64,000 bases of DNA, taken from NCBI GenBank assembly GCA_008711295.1, contig VUYV01000081.1, forward strand, positions 3,290,286 to 3,354,285. The letters are read 5' to 3'. Made by a program: the position numbers and the translations under genes. Origin of the DNA: Anarhynchus alexandrinus. Its lineage: Eukaryota > Chordata > Aves > Charadriiformes > Charadriidae. The first letter of the stretch is position 1. The number at the start of each line of letters is the position of its first letter. This document shows, in pieces, positions 36,538-50,523 of the stretch. The notes beneath the pieces were generated by a model that worked only from the letters and a program-made list of their open reading frames with translations, was not told where the DNA came from and made no database searches.

Positions 36538-39500
36538 CTGCAGGGTAAACAGCAGGGACAGGATTGTAATAATTACTGATTTAGTGGGGGAAATTAACAC
36601 AAACATAAAACACCTCTCATCACCATATTGTGATGATAGATAGTGTACTCTCAGTGGACACTCAGCACTCTTAGACAGCAGCTGGCTTATCTTTTCCAGG
36701 TTTCCAAAGGGAGAAAGCGAGCTGTTAAATCAGCGTTTTAATCAATATACCAATCTTGTTTAAGGCATTCTGCTTGCCACTCATTTAACCTTCAGTTACT
36801 GGGGGCGGGGAGGGGGGGGGATTATGCAGCAACATCATTCTCTACTTCCCCCTCCACCGCTTCCTCGGGTTTTTATTTTACGCCACTGCGAAATACCCAG
36901 ATTCTGGATCCACTTAAAGTTTTTCAGTAATTTAGTAACTTTTCTTTGAACTGAAGAAAGTCTAGTTCTTCAGTAAACTTCAGCTGAACGGGTGAACTGG
37001 CATTTTGCAAAAACAGCACATTCACACCGCTAGCAATATTCCCAGAAAAAGCAAACCAGCAAATGCTTGGGGCATATAAAAACGAATCTACGTACTTAGT
37101 GTATTTCTTTGCTACAACAGAAACATATCTTTGGGGGTTTTGTCTCTTCTTTAATGCTTTATAAGTAACAGCACTTTGCAGACACTTTTTCAACTGAAGT
37201 CTTTCAGTAAAAAATATCAGTCATTACGGATTGCCAGTAACTTCAGCTGCAATGAAAAAGTGTAAGGTGACGTTCTGTAAGGTTGTCAGCATCTTATTGG
37301 ATAAAACACCCCCCTCAGAACCTGGAAAAACAGCTAAAAAAGCAGAATTTGGCTGTGTAATTGAAACGCTTTCTAAAATGGTTCGTTTTATTTGCTGTGT
37401 TACGAAAGCTTGGGAAAGTCCTTAAAGATTAGTGAGCGTGTTTTGGTATTCTGCTTCAGACCGAAGGGTCTGCCTGCCTTACCCCTGCAAGTTACGATGG
37501 TTTTGCTTTTACCACAAGAGCTAAAAATCAACAAAACAGAAATACAGAACACGTGATCATTTATAAATTAAATATAGACAAGGAAATCCATAACAACAAT
37601 GGGGTTTGGTTTTTTTTTTATTTTCACTGCTAAAAACATCAAGCAGGTGAGAATTCCGAAATAGCAGGGTAGGTACAAAAGAAAAACAAAACAAAACCAA
37701 ACCCAACCAAGCGAAAAAACAATAATGTGCTTAACCTGTCACTACCACATCCGACTTTACACCTGTAGGAAATGTGGACTGCTCCCACGGCACAGAACAG
37801 TGCGAGAATTACTGCAGCTATTTTCAGTACGTGGACTTTTCAAAATGTAATTAAAAAGTCAATCCTATAAATACCCAGAAGTCAACTTCTTTCCTGACAG
37901 TTGTACTTCAAGAAATGTTCATTACGTCTTCTGAACCTAAACAAGCTTCCCACTAAACTGAACCTTTTGGCAGCATATATTTGTATAAGCAGAGACTTCA
38001 CAGAAAACAGAAACTGTGGTATGATTTAAACGTATCTGCATTCCCCTTCCAATTTCTTTTTGAATTCTCCAGACACCCTCTATCAAAATGGAATACCGTC
38101 ACGACACAGAGGATCATTATTTTGTAGGTATTTCAACGGCTCTGCTGCTGTCTCCCTATTCAAGAACCAGTCCCTGGCGGTGACATCAGCCCTCCCTGTA
38201 GTAACCTGCATTCCGTACTGAGAACTGCTTAATTGCCAATGCAAACAGAAGACCCATCCAGACTAAGCAACTAAGTCTGCCTTCACGAAGTGCCTCACAT
38301 ATTATAAAATTGGGGAAAGAATAAATATATTTCTCAATTTGTGAGGTCTTTTCCCCACGTTTTTCCAAGATTTAAACACGAAACCAACACTGCTAAGTAG
38401 ATCTTAACCCAAATAAAGCAAAATACAAAATCTGTGTAATTTATACATTTATGTCTGCTTTGTGGTGTCTTTCATAAATAATGAGCTAACGTCACTAACT
38501 GTTAAGAGTTTTATTTGTTTTGATGGACTCAAAGTAATTCAAAATCTAAGGTCAAGCTTCAGACCACTTTTTAATGTGTACAAATAGAAATCACATTCCA
38601 AAAATTTGTAATACAACCTCCAGTTAGCCCCACATTCAAATCTATGCAAAAGCACTATTGTGATTTTCTCTATCAAAGAGACTAATCCAGTAGCTGAGCA
38701 GCAAAGTCTTAGAAAGTTCTAAAACCTCAGGACAGCAACAGATGTGTTGGTTTCCGTAGAAAAGTCTCCCAATTTGAGTCTGAGAGTTGATAACCTCACA
38801 AGTTAACGTAACAAAATCTTATTTTCTTTAGTATTTATTGCCAACAAAACATTCTTGATATTCACTGAAATACTAACTTCAGAGTAAAATGACCACAAAG
38901 AAACAACTGGCAACAGTTCTGTTTGCCAGAGTTCCAAAGTCAGTTTATTTTAATGTTATATACAACACTACAGTCACTCCTCATAAGCATTCTTCCTCTT
39001 GTCACAGCACCTAGCAGAGCTGTCATCAAACCCTGCATGCGAGTTTGGAATGAAGAATGTTCATTTCGACACCAAAATGCATGTTAAAAGTGAATTCATA
39101 CACTCAGATATCCCATACAGATACTAAAGCAAACTTCAAAATTATAAGAGAAAAATCTAATGCAGTGAGATTACAGCATTATTTTCAGCTGATTATTTCG
39201 CTGGTTCACTATTTTGGAATAATTATGCCACCAGGCTCTATTTACAGCTGTCAGAATATGAAGATTAGACTGAGAGAAGGAAAAGAAGGAATCAGATGGA
39301 AGGTTATGAAAAAAGCTTTCAACATTTGCACTATTTATTGATTTACAGTTATTAAGTATGTGCTATAAAGTCATTGGAATTGCAATAGAAATAGCTTTGG
39401 CACAAGGAAAGCCATTTTGCACATAACATTTTTGATGGCATACATGAGAGTGCTATAGCTACAGCGAGGACTGGAGCTATAAATTTCCTGGTATATCTTT

Positions 39501-41167
39501 ATTTAAAACTGAACAACAATGTTGCCAGGGGCTTTTTCCTAATAAAAAAATTTTAATGGAAAAATTTTAACAAAATAAAAACAAAGAGCAAACATAAAAG
39601 TAAATTCAACTGCAGATCCAAGCATGCTAAATATAGAAAAGACACAACCTTACACCAATCGATACGTTAAACTTCTACACACGCTAGTGACCTATTCGGC
39701 GTGTTGAAAGTTGTATGAGCAGCTCTTGCTGGTGCGTGTTGGGTTTGCTCAGCTCTGCAGTTAAACACATTTCGTATTCGACTGTTGCTTTGACTCTTTT
39801 GCAAAGGATTTGCACTAGCAGCCTTGAAATTTGGACTTACTTGTTTATTGTTTCAGGCTTTATACCGCTTCTAGGCACATTCTGCACTCAAAGAAATACA
39901 GCACCCTTATCTGGGACGATTGTCATTTTAGGCTAAGGAACATTCTCTCATTTATTAGAGTTTAGGAAAACAAAACGGGACACAATCAAGATAAAAATGA
40001 CAAAGCTGACAACGATAGTCAGTTATTTTTCATTAGGCAGGTTGTAAATCCTCTGTCTTTTTTTCTAGACAGTAATAGCACTTGTTCAATTACAACAAAC
40101 CATTTAAATCTCTCTTGCCTAATGAACTGAAGTAAGAACTGTGGGGAAAAAAAATGCCAAGCAGAACAGAGATTCAGAACTCTGGTGTGGAGAAACGATC
40201 TGAACAAATTTTAGAGTCTAATTTTATTATACAGATAATTACCAATTAAGTTTGTTACAGAGTACGGAATTTGGAATTATCCTGAAAGTGCAAAGCAAGG
40301 AAGTTAATCAACTTATTCATCAGCTGAATCAGTGTACTCGGCAGAGTAATATATGTAATAGATTTCTTTCCTAAAGCTTTTCAACCTTTAAACCAAAATA
40401 CTGGAAATAAAAAAATGGGAAACATACAGTCCAAAAGTATTCCCCAACGACAAAGAGCCATTCTTAGAATAGCATTTTTTTATACCACAGTTTATACCAT
40501 TCTGCATGGCCTGGAAGTTGGGGGAAGACTGTAAAGTACCGCTAACATATTGCAATCACATAGTACTCAAAACTATACGGGTCACAAACAGGCAAATCAA
40601 TACTCGCAGGAAAACCATCAACACAGCATTAGTCATTTTTTTCAAAATGTTGATAGGAAAAGGACAGCAAAAATTGTACAAAGGGTTTTCTGGGTTTTCT
40701 TTTCTTTAAAGCAGGTCTGTTTTCATCTATAAGTACTGATAGTTTTACTTACTTAAAAATATGTACATGAATTTTCTATATTTTGAACCAAAGTAAAGAA
40801 CACAGTTTCTCATGCAACACTGCATGTACTTTTTTACCACACACGTATAAAATATGCCATTTCAAAATCTTGATAATGAATTTGGTCATCTCAACTAAGC
40901 CAGACGATTGCTTTTTTCCTAAAATCAAATTTCAATGTCTTAATGCTATTTTAATGTAATTCCTTCAGTATAACAAAGGTTTAAGAGCAATATTTTTTCA
41001 AGAGAATAGGCAGTAGATCTTATGTAAAATATAAAGTAAGTCTCCAGGGCCAGGTTAACAGACCTGAGACTTAGCCCAAACATCTGGATATATTAGCTAA
41101 AAAGTATCCAACATATACAGAAAAAAGCTAAAGTGATTCCTTCTTTCAAAAGATCTCACCCCGCACA

Positions 41168-41800
41168 CTTGAGGGTGTTGGCTGATGAGCTCAACATGAG
41201 CCAGCAATGTGCGATTGCAGCCCAGAAGGCCAACCGCATCCTGGGCTGCATCAGAAGAAGTGTGGCCAGCAGGGCGAGGGAGGGGATTCTGCCCCTCTAC
41301 TCCACTCTCGTGAGACCCCACCTGGAGTACTGAATCCAGCTCTGGAGTCCCCAACACAAGAAGGACATGGACCTGTTGGAGCGTGTCCAGAGGAGAGCCA
41401 CGAGGATGATCCGAGGGCTGGAGCACCTCTGCTATGAGGAGAGGCTGAAAGAGTTGGNNNNNNNNNNNNNNNNNNNNNNNNNNNNNNNNNNNNNNNNNNN
41501 NNNNNNNNNNNNNNNNNNNNNNNNNNNNNNNNNNNNNNNNNNNNNNNNNNNNNNNNNNNNNNNNNNNNNNNNNNNNNNNNNNNNNNNNNNNNNNNNNNNN
41601 NNNNNNNNNNNNNNNNNNNNNNNNNNNNNNNNNNNNNNNNNNNNNNNNTGCCCCATCCCTGGAGGTGTTCAAGGCCAGGCTGGATGGGGCTTTGAGCAAC
41701 CTGGTCTGGTGGGAGGTGTCCCTGCCTATGGCAGGGGGGTTGGAACTTGATGATCTTTAAGGTCCCTTCCAACCTAAACCATTCTATGATTCTATGATTT
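41168..41800 (+). mobile_element. CR1 LINE, main subfamily, interrupted by gap
   Basis: An antisense CR1 with 191 unknown bases at 41458-41648. Before the gap the frame is stopped by TGA at 41331-41333, where the relatives have TGC (cysteine of HLEYC). After the gap, ORF2 end and 3' UTR are present, with TGG at the ORF2 stop position. Confidence 0.92.
41458..41648. other. Assembly gap, 191 N
   Basis: A run of N inside a CR1 copy. Judged by related copies, the missing sequence is ORF2 C-terminal CR1 sequence. Confidence 0.99.
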
Positions 41801-43477
41801 CAACTTGTGTCATATTTTCAGTATATGCAATTCTTTTTTCATTTGGTTAAAATATCTCATTTTAAGCAATGGAAGAATGACAATAGATATTAAACATATG
41901 TAATATCTCCATCTGAATAATTTGCTTGAAAAAATCCTCCAATCTTTTGCTTTAATTTATTTAGCTACAAAATATGCTTTTTTTTATTTAAAGGAAGTCA
42001 AAATAGAATTCAATATAGTACATCGTAAAAAAGCACACACATAAACCAGCAAAACTGATGCAGCTGCATTTTCATTATAACATGTTCCCTCATTAACTGA
42101 GCCTAACTAATTTGAAGTTACATCGGCAAGGTAATGCAAAGACAAATTGCCACTATTCTGGCAGGATATTAAATTCAACACGGATCTAGATTTTTAACAG
42201 GTATAGAAGACTTTTGTTTAGAATCATTTTAACACAATTACTTCTCCTCCAGAATGAAATTCAGTGACCCCTTCCTTGACTGTTTTCTTTCCTAACCATA
42301 GGAAGAGGAACTGAAGACTCTTAGTACTGACTATGATTTTTATGAGTGTAGTAGGGCAGAAGCCTCAACTGTGGCATTTTCTTCCTTTCACCTGGGTGAG
42401 AGTCAAAAATACAAATTGCAAAAACTCCTTCATTCAGAGACCGTTTGGGTAGTGTGATCCTGAAAGACATAATCCATGAAAATTCCCAAGCAATTGACTC
42501 AGGCATAACTGTTTAACTAAAAAGAAATCTTTAATCTAAAGGAATTTTAAACAGAAACACACTGAAGGTAGTACAGCTCTGGAGAGAATCAAAAGCAACA
42601 CGGTACTGCTACAGTCAATTTCCCACTGGAAGGATATAATTAAAAGATGAGTTTTCAACACCTTCAACAGTGAGAAACCATTGTAAGGAAATGAAACTGC
42701 CTTGGAAGACAAAGAGAACAGTAGAGGAAAGCAGCAAAAGCAAAAAGTCTGTGTACCACGTAGGAGATATGCTTACAAATGGCTAACATGCCGGCTAAAC
42801 TTACTGCGACTCACTTTCAGTAGTGCTGAGTTAATAACAAGGCTATTTTTACAAATATTTCTCAGCAGACAGTGACTAAAGTCTGAAATTCACAGGAAAA
42901 TTCGGTAAGAATCAAAATCTTCATCTTAAAAAGGACAGCTTGTCCAACTTACTATTCCAGAGCTCTAGTCAAAAAGAAGCACATAAGCAAATCAAGAGAG
43001 TTCCTTCAAAGAAAACTGCCTACTCTGAAAGGCCGTTATTTCCCACTGTGGCAAAAATTTACAGTTGGCTTCACTGAATTAGGGAACCATCAGAGAAGAA
43101 CATGAGCAACATTGACAAACAAGAGCATCACACGTGGAAAAAAGCGACCCGCTTTTGGCAAAGCACACTGCAATCATTCAAATCCCAACGAGCAAAAGCA
43201 GGCTGCCACCGAGAACCCCCAACACGAGCTGTTTGCAGCAAAGATGTTGCCACAAAGGTGCACCACCCAACGCAGAGGAACGCAAGATACGAGCCTGATC
43301 GACACACGGTGTCAGAGTATCCTCAGTCCTAAGAAAGGAGTCAAAACCAAACATTCTCTGTTCTACGTTCAAATAGGACAGAAAGGTATCTTTCAGAAAG
43401 ATGAGTATCTGAGTGATAGGCTGATGTTAAAAACGAATTTTCACAGTGCATCCCCTGAGATTACAGAAATGCAATAA

Positions 43478-44117
43478 GCCAGCAATGTGCCCTTGTTGCC
43501 AGGAAGGCCAATGGAATCCTGGGCTGCATAGGGAAGAGTGTGGCCAGTGGGTCGAGGGAGGTCATTCTCCCCCTCTACTCGGCACTGGTGAGGCCACAAC
43601 TGGAATACTGTGTCCAGTTCTGGGCTCCCCAGTTCAAGAGGGACAGGGAACTGCTGGAGAGAGTCCAGCGAAGGGCAACTGAGATGATGGAGGGATTGGA
43701 GCATCTCCCGTATGAGGAGAGGCTGAGAGCGCTGGGACTCTTTAGCCTGGAGAAGAGAAGGCTGAGGGGAGACCTTATTACTGCGTACAAGTATCTAAAG
43801 GGTGGGTTGAAGGAGGATGGAGCCAGACTCTTTTCAGTGGTTCCCAGTGACAGGACGAGGGGCAATGGGCACAAGTTGGAACAGAGGAAGTTCCGTTCAA
43901 ATATATGGAAAAACTCCTATCCGGTTGGGGTGGCAGAGCACTGCACAGGCTGCCCAGGGGGGTGGGGGAGTCCCCTTCTCTGGAGGTTTTCAAGCCCCAC
44001 CTGGATGCAGTGCTGAGTGCTGTGCTCTGGGCAGTCCTGCTTTGGCAGGGGAGTGGGACTGGGTGATCTCTAGAGGTCCCTTCCAGCTCTGAAAATTCCG
44101 CGATTCCGTGATTCCAT
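43478..44117 (+). mobile_element. CR1 LINE, 'GATTCCGTGA' subfamily
   Basis: About 640 bp, antisense to AKT3, very similar to 34778-35634 (nearly the same reading frame over 150 codons). It carries the same one-base deletion around 43942 and ends with ATTCCGCGATTCCGTGATTCC. Confidence 0.94.
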
Positions 44118-45346
44118 GAATTAGCTAGTTTACAAGGCACCACTTTTAAAACTCCTTGTAGATAGCACTGGCGCACTGGCTTAAGATTGGTGACAATAAG
44201 TTCCATGTCAAATAAGCCAGCCGAGTGACCGAGAGAAGGCTGTTATCCCAATACTGCTGAGGGAGATTTTGGTGTCTAGTTCAACCAGCCAAAATCGTTC
44301 AACACCTGTCATGTCCAGAACTGGGTTTATAGACAGTTAAACAAGCCATCCTCCCTTATGAGAAGCCTACAGAAGCTTGGCAGAGGACGGCCACGGACGA
44401 GTTCGGATGTAAACGGGCCTCAGACTGGGCCCAGAAATCGCCAGAGGAATGGATGGAACACAGGAGCTCTGGGGGCACTCAGGCATTAGGAGTATAGTTG
44501 AAGAGAGTTTTATCGTAAGGGAACACAGCAAAAGGATAATGCAAACGCGGTACTATGCTGAAACAATTCCTGAATGAAGAAAGAGTTTCCTGATAAAAAA
44601 AGCTAGTGGAAACACTCAGTCCTTTAACGTTATTACGCAGCACATAGTAGATAAAAGAAGGAAAAACCCCGAGTTCATTTTGTAAGGACGTACAGTCTGA
44701 ATAGCAAACAGCACCTAAAAGTTATCTAAAAGCCCTCTGCTTAGATTGCCATTCTCTTTAATTCCATTTGATGTGTATAGTTTTTGATATTCTGTTCTCG
44801 AGTAAACAGCTGGAGGACAGTAACAGCTTAAAGACTAATAACACTCTAAGAAATTTAGCACTTAAGTTGGAACTTCCAGAGTACGCAGCAAGGGAAGGGG
44901 ACAGAAGTAATGAAAGATACGAACACTCTTTTCTCATAGGTATTTGTAAGGGTGATAGGAAAGAAGAGAGCACTGATTTCACATTAGGACAAAAGCAAGA
45001 CTAATCAATATTGGTTTTGCTTGTTTGCACTAGAATATGACCATTTCATGCCAGAACATGCTATAATATGCTTGAAGAAAAAACAATAAGCATTTGTAAC
45101 TATTTCTCTACCATTAAATTATCTTTCAAGATACAACAGTCTAATTTTTCAAGAATAGGAACATTTGACAGCATAGTTATAAAACACGTCTATATTTTTT
45201 TTAAAAAAAAGCAATTTTAAAATTTTCAAAAACAATCCTTCAAAGATACTAGAAAGCAAAAAAGGCAAGAAAAATTATATCCTTTAAAAAGTGTAATCCA
45301 GGAGAGCATTACCATTACAAGCGCATAACGTCTTTTTTAAACTTAC

Positions 45347-45415
45347 CTCTCCTCCGTTAACATACTCCATCACAAAACACAAACGATCCTTTGTCTGGAA
45401 GGAATATTTCAAGGA
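45347..45415 (-). CDS. AKT3: AKT3 coding exon, beta strands 4-5 and hinge (residues 210-232)
   Basis: A 69-bp exon of 23 codons, reading [18 protein letters not shown] then VNGGE. It holds the gatekeeper methionine (M225) and the hinge EYV that contacts adenine. The acceptor is TTTGCAAG, with a less common AAG instead of CAG or TAG, preceded by a weak pyrimidine tract broken by purines. The donor is GAG|GTAAGT. The valine in EYVNGGE is as in AKT3, while I recall alanine in AKT1. Confidence 0.97.
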
Positions 45416-47061
45416 CTTGCAAAGAAAACAGCAAAACCAAACCAATTATCATCTTGTATTAACCCAATTTCTTCAACTTAAACTGTAACAAAATTTAATT
45501 TTATCCTCTTAAGCAGGCAATTCTGTTTTGGTGAGAAATTTCAGAGTAATTAAAAGTATAACTTCCTATCTGGAGCTTGAGATGAATTAACACACAAACC
45601 TTCATGTCTTCCCTCATCTCTGCCACGTGGCCATTGGTATGAAAACACTGTGCTTATTATAACAAAATACTAAATATTTACTGAAATACTCAATTTTCTC
45701 CTGCATTTCTTACTGCCATACATGGTGCCAGCTATTCTCACTCATCATATTTTATGATGTCCACTGCCACGACGCCCATGAATACAGAGGTTACCATATT
45801 CTCTTTAGTTTCTCCCAAATAAAATCTTAAAAGTGATCTTAACCTCCAGCCTGCTTTCATTTCCAAAGCAAGGACTCTCCAGTTTCACATACTGTGCAAT
45901 GTTAAAAACACTGAGTGCCAAATGAACATATTTATTTAAGTATCATTTTATAGTTGAAAAAAAACTTTATTATCTTAATTAAAATTTTTGATTTACAAAT
46001 GTTGAATTGATTTTACTTGGAAAAAAGATACCAAAGAAAATCTACAGATGCAGACTTGGCCTAAAGGAAACGAAATGCAGTAGAACCACATGTAACAAAA
46101 TCCTAAGGAGACTCAAGCCACTTAAATAATGCATGTCTCCTTAAAATATTTGTTTAATAATATCAGAAAGATATAAAGATACAAGTGCAGTGACATCGTT
46201 GCAGGATTTGATTGGAATTACACCTACTCCTGCTTACCTTTACACTCTAATTTAAGAAACTTTTGGTGATCTCATTTGTCTTGATTGAATTTCCAAGAAT
46301 ATGGCCAAGCAATGTAAATGCAATCCTCTGCTTTCTAAAGGGTTTGTTTATGATTTTCTAAATAGGAAAGCTTCCATGTTATACTTGGATATTTTAATAC
46401 ATAAAAGAAACTTTTTCCCTATGTTAAAATACAACACGTTAATTATCTTCCGAAATCAGTGAAAAGATTTTCTAATATATTCTCAAAGGAGAGGAATCAG
46501 AATTACTTCTACAGAACAAAGTCAGTTTTAAAATTAAAACTATTAATCATAATTTGTCATGAATCTCAAAATTTTCATCTGTTTTTCAATATTTTCCTTC
46601 TATTAAATATTAACTGTATAAAGACAAAGATATCGAACTAGTGGGATTTGAGTTTTGTTGCTCCATGGGTTACTTATGTTGAACAAATAGTTATTTTTAT
46701 CATTTTGTTGAATTCTTAATTAAGTTTTCTTTGTAAAAATTACTTACTTGACACTATGTGAAATCAATAACTTTTATTAAAAAAGTGTTCATATACAAAA
46801 ATTGCACAACAGTTACATTCTTCAATTAAATTTGCTTTCAGTGCAGTTAAGCTTTACAAAATCATTAGAAACTTTATTTCTGAACTCTTAAATACATATT
46901 CTGATAGAGGATATTATCATAAGCGCCAGAGAACTACTGATTGGTTACAAACCATCACGAGAAAGACTTCAAAATGCATTTGTAAATTACGTTCATAATG
47001 GAATACCCATCATGTCGAAAATTACCTGCTAATGTACTTAAAACTAATTCCTAATACTTAC
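45416..47061 (-). other. AKT3: AKT3 intron, 1.6 kb
   Basis: A short AT-rich intron between the alpha-C and hinge exons. I see no CR1, satellite or other feature in it, which makes it the cleanest intron over 1 kb in the window. Confidence 0.9.
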
Positions 47062-47127
47062 TGTTAAAAAAGGGTGTCTGGTGTTTTTCAATACTCTGCT
47101 TTCCGTAAGCGTATGAGCCACTTCGTC
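47062..47127 (-). CDS. AKT3: AKT3 coding exon, alpha-C helix (residues 188-209)
   Basis: A 66-bp exon of 22 codons, reading [15 protein letters not shown] followed by TRHPFLT. It carries the alpha-C helix, including the glutamate (E196 in LTESR) that pairs with K177 when the kinase is active. The acceptor is ATTTCTCAG. The donor is ACA|GTAAGT, so the last exon base is A, and the strong GTAAGT makes up for the missing terminal G. It is short and easily missed by length-based gene finding. Confidence 0.97.
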
Positions 47128-48432
47128 CTGAGAAATAAAGAGTAGAAAAAGTAGGTCTGAATTAAGACATAAAATTATTGTTTAATTCATTATGAAGAAA
47201 AGGTCAACACTGCCAAAAACAGAATGCTACAAAACAGTTTTGGAAAATGAATGAACCTGAAAGAAACATGAAAAATAATTCATGTTTTTTGAGACAAGAT
47301 TTTAAAGTCAATTTAAGTTTGGCAAAACACAATTTAACGTATTTCATTTGATTTCTTTTTTCTTATTTTCTTGCTTTAAAATGAAGTCTTTAACTTTATA
47401 TCCAATGCAGGGAAGGAAGAAATGATAATACTGGATGTGATAGTTTAAAAATATAGTCATCGCAACTTTGCAGTTCTGGTACGGATCCTCTGAACAACAC
47501 ATCTACAGAGATCGAATCGATCTGCAAGAGCCACACCGGGGTAGTGACTGAGAGGAGGAGCGCAGGGGGGACAACACATCTACAGAGGGCTCACAAAGGC
47601 GAGCAGCTCCGAAGGGCTGAGGGCTGCTGAGGACGAGGGAGAAAAGAGGGGCACTTAGGAGGTTCATAGGAGGAATACACAGCCATTTTATGCAATTCTG
47701 GGTGTAATCCTCCCTCCCCAGGCTGCCAGAGGCCGAACCTAAAAAGCCTGAGAGCCGCTGGGGTGGTTTAGCCATTTCCTGTAGCGCTACCGCTGAGTAT
47801 TACGTTAAAGAGAATTGAAGACTAACTTAGCGCGACTCAAACTTCACCCATAATCCTGCAGAAGTAAATATACTTAGTCAGAGTATACTTGATTATTGCT
47901 ACAAATAAAAGCAATACAACATTATCGTACTGCACACGCTTATCAGACTGAGCTCTGAAGATATTAAACCAGAAAATAAACACAGATGTCAGGAGTTTTA
48001 AATTAGACTTTTAAAATTGTCAAAATAGGCAGTTAAACAACAACAACAGAGTTAGCGGTAATAAATTATGATGCCATTTAGCTGAATAGCAGTGCAACAC
48101 TGAGTGCATACACGACAACCACGTACTGGGGGGAAAACCAAAAACCACGTCAAGGAGAAAAGCAAGCCTAAAGTTTTAATTATTTATTTATTTTTAAAGC
48201 TCAGTGGTCCACCAGATGTGGAGCATAAAAAGCTGGCGATGGACAGTTTTTCTAGCATTCCTCAGAATTTTGTAATACTGGTAGCATTGTATTCCCTGGT
48301 AAGTGCAATATTAATCTGTCATGAAAATTTAGGATCAACAGATTTATGTTGAACTGGGTGTATGCTATACAGCCTTCTAGATACAGCTCTCAATGCACCA
48401 CTTTTCTCTTTCATATTATCCCAACTGTTACA

Positions 48433-49132
48433 CGTATGACCCTTAGCAAGTTTGCCGATAATACCAAGCTGTTTGCTGAGGTAGACACGCTGGAGGGGAG
48501 GGATGCCATCCAGAGGGACCTGGACAGGCTGGAGAGGTGGGCCCAAGCCAACCTCATGCAGTTCAACAAGGCCAAGTGCAAGGTCTTACATCTGGGTCNT
48601 CTCGTGAGACCCCACCTGGAGTACTGCATCCGGCTCTGGAGTCCCCAACATAAGAAGGACATGGACCTGCTGGAACGTGTCCAGAGGAGAGCCACAAGGA
48701 TGATCCGAGGGCTGGAGCACCTCTCCTATGAGGAGATGTTCAGGATGTTCAGCCTGGAGAAGAGAAGGCTCCGGGGAGATCTTCTTGCCGCCTTCCAGTC
48801 CCTAAAGGGGGTCTACAGGAGAGCTGGGGAAGGACTTTTTACTGGAGCATGGAGTGATAGGACGAGGGGGAATGGCTTCAAACTGGAAGAGGGCAGGTTT
48901 AGATTGAACATTAGGAAGAAGTTTTTCACTTTGAGGGTGGTGAGGCACTGGCCCAAGTTGCCCAGAGAGGTTGTTGAGGCCCCATCCCTGGAGGTGTTCA
49001 AGGCCAGGCTGGACGTGGCCTTGGGCAGCCTGGTCTGGTGGGAGGTGTCCCTGCCTATGGCAGGGGGGTTGGAACTCGATGATCTTCAAGGTCCTTTCCA
49101 ACCTAAACCATTCCATGATTCTATGATTCTAT
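48433..49132 (+). mobile_element. CR1 LINE, main subfamily, with internal N
   Basis: An antisense CR1 that starts just at the reverse transcriptase active-site region (KFADNTKL, with N in place of the second D of FADD). A single N at 48599 joins it to the HLEYC region, so about 200 bp of element are probably missing there. The last stretch is open, with TGG at 49036-49038, and the frame ends within three 8-mer units. Confidence 0.94.
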
Positions 49133-50137
49133 AGCATATATCGTATCACATTACAGGCTGAGCTGGGACTGCAGATCTGTTCTGCCTCGTGACTGTATCC
49201 TTAGCACTGATCTTGGGAGTTAAATGTGATTGATAAATCCCCATGACACACTTGCACGCTGACTGGGCTACACAGCTAAGTGCCAGCTCAAGTCTGCTTT
49301 TGTTTTTAGTTTGGGGAGTAGTAGAAAAAATGGTATTTGGTGACTATAGGGAAGGAAACCATGATTACTTCACTTGTGCAGATCTAAGCATAGTCTATTT
49401 TTCATTCTTTCACCAGTTTCTTAGCGATATACAACCATACTATGGAAAACTTAGGACAAAACTTCAAAACAAAATTCCAGCTCTGAGGAAGTCAAATTTA
49501 AAAGACGGAGGTGCTCCCATTTTCATTATAGGATGAAAGGCATGTTTCTGCACACACCTAATCTTCTTTTAGTCTACATACAGGCAGAAAAACAGACCCT
49601 GGTCTGCTTCAAGGAGGTTCTGCCCAATCTGTAACTGAGCTAGCTCTCTGTTTTCAGGTAAACAGATCAATGAACAGTCGCATCTCTGATCTCTTCAAAA
49701 TTTCTCTGGCTTTACACACACTTCTATGAACAAGAATTTTTACTCAACAGAGAGAGACAAAGTTATCTGAAATTCAGTTTTAACCCTTCTAAAAATTCAG
49801 TGATATTGTAGAAGCCAGCGAAGTAAAAGGGAAAACCTTAAAATTCAAAAATGTGGGGTTTATTTTATGGATATGAAGAAACAAGCTGAAACGCTCTGAA
49901 AGCTGGAAGGGTATAAAAAAGCAGCAGCAGAAGAGGAGCTCATAGCAGTCGGACATAAGACTCCCCTGAGGACCCCCTGGGTGCCACGGGTGAGCAGAGC
50001 ACTGGGGAAGGATGTCAGGCTGGAGACTGGGCCACAGCACGCAGGAACCAGAGAGGCTCTGAGACCCACGGGGCAACCCACAGACATCGCTGCCATTTGT
50101 AATGTCTTACAAGGAGGGCCACTGAGATGCTCCTTCC

Positions 50138-50523
50138 CATTCAGCCTGGAGAAGAGAAGGTTCCGGAGAGATCTTAGTGTGGCCTTCCAGTCCCTAAAGG
50201 GGGCCTACAGGAGAGCTGAGGAGGGACTTTTTATTGGGGCATGGAGTGATAGGACGAGGGGGAATGGCTTCAAACTGGAAGAGGGCAGGTTTAGATTGAA
50301 CGTTAGGAAGAAGTTTTTCACTTTGAGGGTGGTAAGGCACTGGCCCAGGTTGCCCAGAGAGGTTGTTGAGGCCCCATCCCTGGAGGTGTTCAAGGCCAGG
50401 CTGGACGTGGCCTTGGGCAGCCTGGTCTGGTGGGAGGTGTCCCTGCCTATGGCAGGGGGGTTGGAACTCGATGGTCTTCAAAGTCCTTTCCAACCTAAAC
50501 CATTCTATGATTCTATGATTCAG
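50138..50523 (+). mobile_element. CR1 LINE, main subfamily, 3' 385 bp
   Basis: Antisense and open from FSLEKRRFRRDL through the 3' UTR, with TGG at the ORF2 stop position. The frame reads on into flanking AKT3 intron for about 25 codons because the 8-mer end does not supply a stop here. Confidence 0.93.

Larger units (their letters stand above)
36538..45346 (-). other. AKT3: AKT3 intron, 8.8 kb
   Basis: The intron has two antisense CR1 copies (41168-41800 with a 191-base gap, and 43478-44117). Around 37680-37720 there is a short A/C-rich stretch. The regions 36600-41160, 41800-43470 and 44120-45340 hold no feature I can support. Confidence 0.9.
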
